Both the position numbers and the translations under genes were made by a program. A DNA stretch of 64,000 nucleotides from Lineus longissimus (lineage: Eukaryota; Nemertea; Pilidiophora; Heteronemertea; Lineidae). Below are positions 33,293-44,864 of this stretch, piece after piece; position 1 is the stretch's first letter; every line of letters begins with the position of its first letter. The DNA is taken from NCBI RefSeq assembly GCF_910592395.1, contig NC_088319.1, positions 11,782,001 to 11,846,000 of the forward strand, given 5' to 3'. The notes below the pieces were generated by a model. That model was not told the origin of the DNA and searched no databases. It saw nothing but the letters and a program-made list of their open reading frames with translations.

Positions 33293-36249
33293 CTTCTAAT
33301 CAACAAGCTGTTTAGTTAACGCATGGTCACGTGATAGATCTCCATATTGATCAATTTACTCGAGTAATTTGAGACCACTTCCCGAGAATATGAAATCAAC
33401 ATTGACTGATTTTTACAAAACAACGAAACGCGTAAGTGCTCTTAGAGAGCGCTAGGCAGTAAACGTTTTACACGAGTAACACAATACTATTGTTTTTGTA
33501 ATTAGGTTTGTTGGCCATTTCGTTTTTATCGTTTTTCCGCCACGCACATTTTGAACTCGAGGTATCATTTACTTGATTGCAAATGTTTTAATGCTGTGCC
33601 CGATGATATGTGACCAATGGTACCAGCGGTAAAGTCGCGCTTACTTCTCAGTGGGCAGCATAAACATAATTTTAAAAAAATCAATTCTTAGGACTCAACC
33701 GGTCGGTTCTAGGCCGGAGAATAAATAGATAAAACTGCAAATCTGTTCAAAGAGCGTTATTTCGAAGTGCATTTATATTAGAAGAACAACATGTCCTCTG
33801 TAGGACTGAATTAGATTGAAGGGTATTTCTTAAAGGGGGCTATAGGACGCAGCGAAGTTGGCATTAGATTAATTTACACGAAATCGACCATAGAGGTCTC
33901 TCCTATAGCCCTATATTATGTACATTGAAACTAAACGCTTGCACCTGGAACATGTTTATCGCTGAACGAAACTAAACCCATTTCCTGACTCAAGAGAAAG
34001 GCGTCCTTTATAAGTGCCAGTGTGTGGGTGCGCGCGCGTGTATGTAGATAGCGGTGTGCGAGTGAGAAAGCAAGGATGGCCGAATTGCAGTTGTGCGTAA
34101 CACGTGTGCGCGTGGATACATGTATGTCTGTCGGTTTGTTTGTGATGGAAGATGGTTGATTGTTTCTGTGCCGCGCCCACGAATACGGATGGAAACTTTC
34201 CCTGGATGTTGCCCATATGGATGGTGTTTTTTTGTAAATTTTCCGAGCAATACCATCAACGCGCGCTTTGGTTTGCTTGTCAGCCTCATCAACCGACTGT
34301 TAAACGACCAACGCACGGGACAAAAGACACAAAGCAACAATTATCGAAATTTTACACGAACTCCAGACGTGCGTCATGGTTGAAAGTGTTGATGCTCACC
34401 CATCGAATATATGCTGTTAAGAAATTAAAGAAATAAATATTCATAAAGCTTCAATTATTTTTTTAACCATTGGAGAGTTTCAACCCATATTTGGGACATC
34501 CGATGGGCGCGGTACAGTCCCCCACCCTCAGCTTGATTGCGAATGTACATTGTATTGGATGTTTGGCTGCTGTGAAGAGGCGACTGTGTCTAGTGTATGA
34601 TGTATGTGTGATAAAGTAGTCCGGGTGATAGCACGAAAGAATCTGCTATGGTCACTGTAACCACATAGACTTGGTCAGGGCTTGGACAGTTTGACATTCA
34701 CGAATTGATCTGCTCTTTTCGAGCTCAGCTCTCGCCGATTGTTTGAATTCGTCAATGAACCATCTTTATACAAGAATGTAACTTGAAGCTTCAAGATGGA
34801 GTCGCGACGTTTAAGGTGATGGTGAGAAGTCTAGCTATCAAATGGAGACGGCTCATGACGAGTTCAGATTCAGTTGTGACCATGTAGCCTGAAAGAAGAT
34901 CGAGTGACTGCATGAATTTTGTGGTGTCCCATGAACTGAGTGTTTGCGACATGAGAATGAATCCACTCCACCCATACAGCCAACCCAATCTTTACAATGA
35001 AATATATTCTCCAGATTTGATATACCGCCAGCTAAGATTGTTTGAACAACGACTTCCGTTTGTTATGTTTTTAAATTTCAATGTTTTTCTTCACATTAAT
35101 TATGAAGGCCTAATGCTTTATCAGTTTTGTAACGTTCATTGCCTTTAAATTTCACCTACTTATTGTACAGTCTAATATTGTATATCGTATGTAAAAAGTA
35201 TATTTCGTTTCAATGAATGATGTCAAGTTGCAATAAATACATTTTGTCAATACCAATAAAGGAATAAAAAGATAATGTACATATCATTACATTACAAATG
35301 ATATTTAGCTTCGTTATTTCGCTGATGAACATGACCGAGTCCAGAAGGATTCAGTGCAACACGTCATCTGATCATTGAGATGACAGAGCATGTGCCCCAG
35401 AACTGTGCGCCAACTCTGGGACACCGAGAGATTGGCCACATGGCGACACGGTGCATCAATGGGGACTAAGCGAGGAACAAGAGACGAGAGCCATGTTTAT
35501 TTGAGACATAGGCCTGGTTCTGTAGTACAGCCATCACATGCAAATTGAACGCTAAGTGTAAGAAGAATATGCGGTTCCTTCAGCCGCAAGCTATCAGCCG
35601 ATCATCCGAAGGCCGACCAGGGTACTCCAGGCTACATATCCCCCGACAGCTTGTAACCAACAAACATCCTGTCGAGGCGTCTGCAGGATATCCGTTTTAT
35701 TCTTGACCGACCACAATCATCCTCACAGCTGGAGGGAAGATCATATCGCTACATATCTCTACTAAGCACATCCTTGCGACTGACAAGTGCTGTCCCTAAT
35801 AAAGAGGTTTCCTGACTACTGAAGTCAAATCGTATAGAAAAGACCTATCTGGAACCAATAACTTTGTCCTTAACAAAGAGAAGTCGTCGTGCATAATACA
35901 GAGGTGTCCGCTATCGGAGGTTCCACTGAATATCTTTATTCACTCATAGTGATCTTCCTCATGATGTCGCCGTAAGTTCCTGTTGACCGGATGTTACAAC
36001 CCGGGTAACAACCAGAGACCAATGACTAGAATAATGACGGATTTCATTGCGACTATAAAGACCATGGCCACAACCAGAGACAGACACTTAAGCCCCCTAT
36101 TTGTAGCCAGGTTTGGTACAATGTACCGTACCGGAACCAAAAGAATAACCGGCTTTGTTTTGAGTGTCTTTAAGATTCCATTGAGACTGCTGCTTGGATC
36201 TTCAACCATTTCAAAGTTGCCTGGCCAGGGGTAGTATCAGGAGCCTTCC
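33293..36249. other. Intergenic, one old MITE copy
   Basis: No supported gene. Overlapping frames at 33956-34436 on both strands lie over GT/GC-rich sequence and shadow each other. Nothing recognised apart from the CAGTRGAAC-type repeat at 35750-35928. Confidence 0.4.
35750..35928. mobile_element. CAGTRGAAC-ended MITE, copy B (decayed left end)
   Basis: The right end GGAGGTTCCACTG and the internal GACAAGTGCTGTCC, AAAGAGGTTTCCTGA and GAGGTGTCCGCTA blocks match the element at 5231-5407 in order and spacing. The left terminus is not recognisable, so the start is approximate. Confidence 0.6.
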
Positions 36250-37210
36250 GCCTCTGGTAGAGCTTCTGTAGCACTTTACACTTGAAGAAAGGCCGCATTG
36301 CCCTACTGGGCAACTGTAGTTGACCAATTAAAGTAGCTCATGTACCTGAGGGACCTTACCTGGGACAACATCAGTGCCATCCTCTTGTAAACAGGGCCTA
36401 CAACTCGACTTCTTCTTAATAATGTTTCCGTGGGAGTAAGTATGTATCGAGTGAAATGGCCTGATATTGTCAGAATGCATCAGTGCATGCCCTCAGCCAC
36501 TGGCAGATAGTCAATTTCATTGAATACCCACTTGAACACAGGCCCAAGTAGCAACCCATGTAGCCTAAGTAGCTCGTGCACCTGAAGCTATGCACCTCCT
36601 GTACCCGGGACATCAGGACTTTCTTTCGCTGACGGAGCTGCTGTCTCTCTGCCCACGTAGCCTACTTGCCAACTCAAGCAGCCTGTCTACTTGAAGAAGC
36701 TTATAATGTACCCGAGGTAGCTAATTTACCTGAGCATCATCATGCACCTGATACAACATCAGGTTCTTCCGTCGAGAGGTTCCTTTTTAGTGTGTTCTTG
36801 GAGACAGGCCCAGGCACCCTACTTGACGACTCAAGCGGCCTTCTTGAAGTAGCTCATGTACCTGAGGTACCCCATGTATACCTGAGACAAACTTCCTATC
36901 TCATAGAAGCCTACACTTGAGGGCAGGCCCGAGTACCCGAGTACTTGACAACTGAAGTCTAGTCTTCTTGAAGCAGCTGAATGTGGTAAATCATGCGCCT
37001 GGAACAGCATCAGGACCCTTCTGCCACAGGCAGAGCTTCTGTCCACTCGTCGTCTACACTTCGCCAAAGTGCCCTAGTACTTGTCAACCCAAGTAGCGGA
37101 ATCTGTACATGAACTTCTTGCTGGCCTGCACTTGAAGACAGGCCAGAGTACCCTTGAAAACTCAAGTAGCCTTCTTGAAGCAGCTGAATATACCCATGGA
37201 AGCTAAGCTA
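36250..37210. repeat. Decayed tandem field, about 120-150 bp units
   Basis: The phrases ACTTGAAGACAGGCCC, CAACTCAAGTAGCCTTCTTG, GAAGCAGCTGAAT, GTACCTGAGGTACC and ACAACATCAGGA recur in the same order about six times with heavy divergence and length change. No frame continues through the field. It looks like an old tandem array that is no longer homogenised. Frames of ~80 codons here are by-products. Confidence 0.7.
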
Positions 37211-37679
37211 CTTCAAGATAACCAGATATCTAGGCGTCGGGTTGAGAAGGGTAAAGATTGCGGGCTGTCTCTAAAACATCGCGACATGGCACCTCCAGTC
37301 TTCGGGGGAGGGGGGTGATGAAAGCATGGATAATAAAGATTAGGTTTTATCTATACATGTATTTCATAAAGGGTATCTTACAGGATCTCCATGCGGCTGC
37401 AGGCGGTACTCTGTTGTATGCAAACGGTCAATACGACGCAGTTTCCCCTTGGCGACAACTGGACTGGTGTAGTCATGAGGAGTTGCTCGAGACAGTTCAG
37501 GGACATGCTGCGACCAATTAGATCACCACCTGCAGACCATGTACGCAATAGATCGTATGTCAGAATGAAAGAGATCAATGAGGCGGGACAAGGATCTCAT
37601 AGAGAGACCAAAACCAGTGACCATATAACACTGAGACGAGGCATGACAGTCACATCAAGATAGGTGAAATTGACGGGGT

Positions 37680-39990
37680 TGCATTGACAGACCATACATG
37701 CGATTGTCAGTATGTCACAACCTAAGAGACGAATCAGACGAAACGTCTTCATAGACTACGACCATGGTAAGACCTTCGAATCCATTGACAATGGCATTGA
37801 GATGACTGGGTTTCATTAGCAGACCATGCACCTGATTGTCAGTATGTCACAACCTAAGACACTAATCAGAAGAATCGTGTACATATACTAAGACCATGGT
37901 AAGACCTCGAATCCATTGACAATGGCATTGAGACAAGACACATCCAGATACAACTCCACAGAGAAGACACATCAACACGCCAGACACATCCAGAGACGAC
38001 TTCAGTGGCCATATATGCAAGACTATTAGTCTTTATTCATCCTTGATGAAGCGTATCTTAGTAACATTATCTCCCTGTGATCCAGGACGGCTTTAGGTTG
38101 TAGCAAACGGTACGAGCTGGCATATGTATCACCAGGTGAGACATAGACTGTTTAGCCACACATTACTCAAGAAAATCGAGGGAATATATTGCGACCAAAC
38201 ACGTCGCACAGCCCATGTAAACAATTGATTGTGTGTCACAACCAAAGGATTCCCATGAGACGAGACGTGTTAATAGATACAACAAATTATATTTGGGTGA
38301 GACCTTCGAATCCAGTGACAATCATGACAATGAGGCGCATGAAGACACAATCAAGAGGTGACTTTGAGTTGTTTGCATTGCAGGACCGCGCAACAGCGAT
38401 AAGTATGTCACATCCTCAGAGACCGACCAGATGAATGTGTCCATATTGACTACAAACTATGTTGTTGAGACGTTTAATCCAGTGGCCATGGCATTGAGAC
38501 AAGACGCGCCATACACATTCAACTCCAAGTATGTCACAACCTAGGAAACTAATGAGACGGTTAGTGTCCATGGAGAAAACAAACCATGTTATTGATAACT
38601 TCCAAGTCCAGTGACAATCATGACATTGGGTGATATGAATAAAGACTAGCAAATGCTTTTATCTAAAACTCCATGTACATTTACACAAGGCCTTTCTGTA
38701 CAAAATTGAAGTAAAAGCATTTGCTGGTCCTTATTCATATCACCCAATAGACATACCAGGAGACGATTTTAACCTGGTTGGATTGAGAGTCTCACACTGA
38801 CGAGACGTGTCCATAAAGACTACAAACCAAGTTGTTGAGACCTTTAATCCGGTGAACATTGCATTAAAACAAGCCTCGCCAGACACCCAGCGACGATTTG
38901 AAAGACCATACAAGCAAGCCCGAGTATGTCGCAACCTATGCGACCGATGGGACGGTTGGTGAAACCATGGCGACCTCAAAGGCCAGTGACAATCATGATA
39001 TTGAGGCGCATGGCACACACACCCGAAGACGACTTGACTTTGTCGCATCGATAGACCATACGAGTAATTGCAACTCTAACTTAACTTTAACTTTCGTGAG
39101 ACTTTTAATTCAGTGACCATGATTGCACTGAGACAATACATGCAAGACACATCCAGAGACGACCTGAGAGACCATACAGACAATCCATGTATGTCACTAC
39201 ATATCAGGACAATGAGACGAGACGTGTGCACAGAGACAACAATCCATATTTTTGCGACCTTCAAGCCTACTAACAATCATGATATTGACGGGCATGATAG
39301 ACACATCCGGAGACGACCACGCTTTCACAGCCGTAGAGGAGGATGGAACCATATTACCGAGACCTTGCCATCAGCATTTTCCTCTTATTGCAGCGGTTTA
39401 AAACAGGATCTGGTAAGCGCCCTACATGTACCTGTCCCACCCTGAACTCCAGCACAACACTACTCGGCACCAGTGACAAAGCTGGTGACGTGTGCGAGAG
39501 GAGGAGTATACGACCGATTCTGGTGTTCGAGGATGTTCCTGTTCCCGATTGTAAATTGGTTGTCATGCGACACAACCTGTTAAGAGACAGTCACAACCTT
39601 GGAGTTTTCCCTCGTCCTGTTTGGAGACAGTCGTCTCAAACTCAAGGACATGTTGTGCTAGTCACAACACGAGAGGACATATGGTGTATTGCTGGTCACA
39701 AGACTGGAGGAGACACCAAAACGTAGGTATTGCATCGGCACAATCAAATGCGACATTGGTCAGCTGGACAGATTCCCAAGTGTTTGGTTGTTTACAAGTG
39801 TCTGATGAGACATGTTCCGTTTGGTCGTCAGTACCTGCTTCCAATCTCTACCATCTATGCAACCTGCCTGCCCAATGGCATTTAGAGTTATTTGGGCTAG
39901 ATGAGACACATCAAGAGAGACAATGTCACAACCAAAGGGACAATCAGGACTATATGCCATGCCATGTTCATAGAGACTATTATTGATACA
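37680..39990. repeat. Second decayed tandem field, irregular ~110-240 bp units
   Basis: Phrases such as GACCATAC, TATGTCACAACCTA, GAGACGAGACGTGT, CCAGTGACAATCATGACATTGAG and ACACATCCAGAGACGAC recur in order at least eight times with substantial divergence. A 124-bp inverted-repeat element interrupts the field at 38625. The overlapping frames of 60-127 codons on both strands have no family resemblance and I reject them as genes. The right edge fades near 39990. Confidence 0.7.
38625..38748. mobile_element. 124-bp palindromic mini-element inside the tandem field
   Basis: Arms of about 37 bp start ATTGGGTGATATGAATAA and end with its reverse complement, with only two or three mismatches. About 50 bp lies between them. 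The sequences on both sides match the surrounding tandem field, so this looks like a short MITE inserted into it. No target duplication is certain. Confidence 0.75.
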
Positions 39991-40066
39991 ATTTGCATCG
40001 CCATATAATCTCTTAGTATCGATCCACAGGTTACAAGAAAAAGGACAATAAAAGATTATACTACCA

Positions 40067-40342
40067 AGATTTTCTTTATTTGTACTAAAAAATAATACAA
40101 GTAAATTATTTTATTTTTGATATTTTCAGGGCTTCCGACAGGATACTCAACAAATTATACCTTGTCCGAGATTATAAATGCTATCATTTTCTTTCTACCC
40201 ATATAGATTTTCTTTATTTGTACTAAAAAATGATACATGTAAATCATTTTACTTTTGATATTTTCATAGCTTCTGACAGGATACTCAACAAATTATACCC
40301 TGCCTGAGATTATAAATGCTATCATTTTCTTAATACCCATAT
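40067..40342. repeat. 138-bp tandem duplication
   Basis: Two head-to-tail copies (40067-40204 and 40205-40342) begin AGATTTTCTTTATTTGTACT and share CAGGATACTCAACAAATTATACC and GATTATAAATGCTATC blocks. They differ at roughly ten scattered positions, so this duplication is older than the 340-bp one at 26.5 kb. Confidence 0.85.
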
Positions 40343-40429
40343 AGGGCATATTGCCACAAATAAGAACAGAACAATTATAAATAATGATAATATTTACACC
40401 ACATAAGATATCAGCACAGTTCAGGATTC

Positions 40430-40545
40430 AGTGATCAGGACACCCTTCTATTAGGGACAGTGATTTTGGCCCCGAATGGATAATTTTTGTACAATTTGAC
40501 CTCTGTAATCAGGACACCTCTCTATCAAGGAGAGCATTTGCCAGT
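40430..40545. mobile_element. CAGTRGAAC-type MITE, copy D, inverted and partial
   Basis: ACCTCTGTAATCAGGACACC followed by TCTATCAAGGAGAGCATTTG is the reverse complement of the internal part of the copy at 46467-46625. An extra half-block (ATCAGGACACCCTTCTATTAGGGACAG) precedes it. Termini are lost. Confidence 0.5.
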
Positions 40546-40825
40546 TCCATTTGTGTCCTTCATAGAAAGGTTCTAGTTTGTGTCCAAACAAGGGCCTTGG
40601 TTAGAGGTGGCCTTTAGTGTGAGGCTGGATGTGCTCAGAGAGGTGGCAATGACTCAGAAAGGCAGGAGATTTAAGGAGATTTAAGGAGAGATTGTTCCTG
40701 ATTAAACAGGCTGTACATACAACTACTGAAGTCATCTACAGTCATTTCATCAAAATTAAACATTGATTAAATTCTAATAATAGTCCCACTCTCATGTTCA
40801 ATCAATCAAATACTGCAAACTACTA

Positions 40826-40898
40826 CAGGGTGAGTCAAGAATGATCCTGGACGTATCAACCTTTTACCTTAGGATACAATTTATTTTGGCTCACCCTG
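40826..40898. mobile_element. 73-bp mariner-type MITE
   Basis: It starts CAGGGTGAGTCAAGAAT and ends with ATTTTGGCTCACCCTG, an imperfect inverted repeat, with TA on both sides (40824-40825 and 40899-40900). This is the Tc1/mariner signature at minimal size. A further CAGGGTGGCGAAC end at about 41132 has no visible partner. Confidence 0.65.
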
Positions 40899-41460
40899 TA
40901 TGACACTAGACTCACATGGAATGCTGCAAAAACATTGCTAACAAAATTCTATCGATAAACTTTCACCACAGGCCACTGAATCAAGTGTCAGTATAAGGGG
41001 TCAAAACATTGTAAAAGGATTCAGGCAGAGGAAGCGGCAAGAAATCCAAAGAGGTCTCGGAGAGACTGATAGGTAGCAAACTTCCACTTCCAAGTTCACC
41101 TCACCTTGAACATTTGTAGTGCATTGATGTACAGGGTGGCGAACTTGTGAGGTGATAAAAATTCTGAAGTTTTTTTTACCTTTCTGTCCCTTTTGATAAC
41201 TCCGTCTTCTTCTACCAAACCCAACATGGACATTTTACAATCTTTTAACCCCTTACTTACCCTTGATTCATTGGGCTGTGCTTTGATATTATCACATCAG
41301 TAGCAGTAGACGCTTAGAATTTTCAACTTTCGCCCTTTCGCTAAATGCCAAAACACCCTATTGTTCACAAAACCCTCCCAAAAGAACTATCACAAGTAGC
41401 AATCGACCCTTCCAAGGGCTGACGACATCCCATTGTTCACCAACTCTCCCCAGGACACTA

Positions 41461-44400
41461 TCACAGAAGTAGCGGTTGGCGTTCAGAATTGTCCCTTTTT
41501 TTCTCTTCTGCTTCTGCACGGGCTTCAGCCTCTTCTTCTTGGTTTCGTAACTCTAGCCGTCTCATGTGGCGGAACGATAACACGGTGAGCAGCTGAAATA
41601 TCAAAAGGAATTGTGAGAACTTTGATGGCTTAGCGATACAACCAGATTTGTTCTCTTTCATTGTTTCACCTTTCGAAATCAGTAACGACATCTACGAGTA
41701 TCTTCCACCTTGCCGAGTCATGGCCAGCCACCTCTACGAGCAAAGTCGGCCTCAGACTCTACACAAGGCCCTTCTATGGACCTTACATACAACTTAAAGC
41801 ACTGCTACTGCCCTGCTAAGCACTCCTAAGGTCCAGGTTTAATCCCTGTGAGAACCGGCCCAGGAGTCTTGGTTCAAGCTTGATCTGATCCACACTTGTT
41901 TTCCACAGTTAAGCTGAAGCGATGTGCTTATGCAGATGAGGAGCCTATATACCCCGCTAAATTGTAGTGATGTCATGACACCAAAGACTTTCAAATAGAT
42001 GTTGTATCTCGGTTTTTGTGTGTAAGAAAAGACGGAGATACTGCAATATCAGTTTGAAAGTAACAACGTCAATGTCAGTGATGAGGCGCTTTGAGATTTA
42101 AAGGGTAACTCGTGTCAAATTTCACCATATAATGTTTTAGATGTTTTTGACAAATGACTACATCACTTTCTCATAAATCGGTAAGGTTTTCGAATCGAAA
42201 TGCACATTTTCTAGAAATTGATGGTTTCCCTCACCGAAAGGCAGTGCACTGAAAATGACTGCATCACACTGCTTTTGACTGAAACCCCCACTGCATATGA
42301 CTGTCTTAGGCATATCATTTTTTCTTAATGTTTTAAAACCACTGATTTTGACTGAAAGACCACTGCAAAGCACTGCCACTTGCATATCATTATGAACGAC
42401 GTATTTCAAAAACACTGCCTATGACTGAAAGACCACTGATTTCCACTTCTCCAACTCTGATCGAAACGCGTGGCATTTTCAACATGACTGAAAACCACTG
42501 CTTTATGACTGGTGAGATTAAGACTTGATGGCAGTGTAAAGCAGTGGTAATTGCAGTCAAATTCAGTGTTAAATATCACCCATAATGCAACCTGAGACAG
42601 GAAGCTAGTAAGTTTGAATTTGATAGTCAAACATTCAAGAAATCATGGTACCTCTTCATATTTCTCGATATTTACCCGAATTTCAACATGAGAAGAGGGG
42701 AGTTTTAGTCAGTTTGAATTGGAACACATAAGGAGCCAAATGAATGCAAAAAGGGTAATCTCGACAGACACTGAAGTTGTATTTTCAGCAAATCAAGAAG
42801 GCTGTATAGGCCCTATAGCATATAGGTGTTGTAATGCATGCATACACTGCAAGATATCTGCATGTATCTTCATGCATCTACTGTAGGCCCTATAGGTGTT
42901 AATTGTAATGTATGCATACACTGCAAATTATCTGCATGGGAGCTCAATACACATCAATCAGTAGATCATTATTCTACAGGCTGCGTGCAGTTACTTTATT
43001 TGGAGGTCAATTTGATCTAGCTTCAATCCCTGACATCACTGACAGTAGCTATGTGCCATGTGTCGTTTCAATTGTCTAGTAACCCCATCTGACCACTGTC
43101 ATTATGACAAAGTTTACACTGACGTAGGTCAAGGACGTGAATTTGTCATCTTTTTACTGTGTCACGTCATCATACAATGGCGATGTCCTCTATTTGTGCA
43201 GATGACGTCATCACTGCCATATTGGACGCAAACACACCGTCTAAAATAGGACAGCAAAAGTAACAGTTCGCTAGAAGTTTTTGCTTTTTCGAACAATTTC
43301 TTTGGTTGTCATCAGCACAGGGGGGTCACGTCCCCCAAACCTTTCTCGGCATCCGTGCCTGCATGCCATTAAATAAATTATTCATATTAACACTGAAAAT
43401 GACTGCTGCCTCCAAGAGGTTTTGGAAATGGCAGTCAAAATCAGTGGTGTTTCAGTGTGGATTCAGTGTGCTGCGAAATATTTAAATTAACACTGAACCC
43501 CACTGCCAGCCCTGTGCATGATGCATAGTGGGGAGTCATTTTCAGTGTCAAAAGCAGTGGAAATCAGTCAGCCTAAATATTTAAATGAGCACTGCTTTTG
43601 ACTGCCTTACCACTGATTTTGACTGTCTTACCACTGCTTATGACTCCCTAACCTCTATTTTTGATTGCTGTATATCTGTATGCTTTGGTATTGCGTGACT
43701 GAAAAACACTCCCTATGACTGCTTTCCACTGATTTCAACACTGCCATAAAAATGTGAGGTAACACTGCAACCTGACTGAATCCTGACTGATATCACACTG
43801 CTTTTCGGTGAGGGTTAATCCTGCCCGGACGGCTCGCTTCGATGCCGTTTTCGTTGATGACGTCACAACATGAACATTTTCGCCGTCGCGGTGGTTTACA
43901 TTCAGCGATTTTATAATAAATCTAATCAAAAATGGAAAATTTGAGCTTTACATTAGTGATCAACAATTAAAAACGGACGTATTTCCGCAAAGTTGTAAAT
44001 CATATCCTAGTATCACTTTAAGGAACAATTCAAAAGTTTTCTTTTCTTACCAATGCAACCACCATGCAACCAAGAGTCCCACCCAAACAGAGGAACAAAT
44101 TGTTGACAAGGGAACCACACCAAAGTGGCCCGGCTATCGTGGCAAGGCCTGTCACGCTGCGTCGCAAACCGTGGCTGAAACCTGAAGATGGAGAAAGTTA
44201 GGAATTCTGGTCAAGGTTTCCAAAGTACAAAATTTCATGGCCAAGTCATAGCTAGTCACTGAAACTTGGTATTTGTAGTCCAACTTTGTCAAGCTAATGC
44301 TTTATAATCCTTACCCTGTGTTTCCTTACTCGTGACCTTTGAGTACAGTGATATACTACAAGTGAAGATAAAGGGCAGACCAAAACAATCAAGGAACACA

Positions 44401-44831
44401 CCAACGATAAATGGAGCCAAGTTACTCTGGGAGTCTGAAAATAAGAAAATGGGCAATTTTAAAGTCATGAGGGACAACTTTGCCACGGTTTCTAAATGCG
44501 GAAACCTACTACACAAACAGGCATTTGGATTATGGAAACATCTCTCATCCCGCCGAAAATTTCTTATCTAAATGTAAGTTGCTCTGAATGTTTATCAAAA
44601 CAATGGCTGTAACTGACGAGTACGGTTGGAAGTTTGAGAAATGACCTGTTGTGCTTGCAACACATAAAAATGCACAGGCACTCTTATTTCGCCACGTCCT
44701 CAAATAGACATGCATGTCAATGTATTTCAAGTTTCTTAAGGTTTCTAAATTTAGTCACGCAGTCTGAATTCGGACAAAGAAAACTTCAAACAAAGACTTG
44801 CGGCACAAAACTGAAATGATGGTAATGATGG

Positions 44832-44864
<33 letters not shown>

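Noticed and set aside
39343-39986. 127- and 121-codon frames on the + strand
   Set aside because: They lie in the decayed tandem field; overlapping frames exist on both strands and none matches a family.
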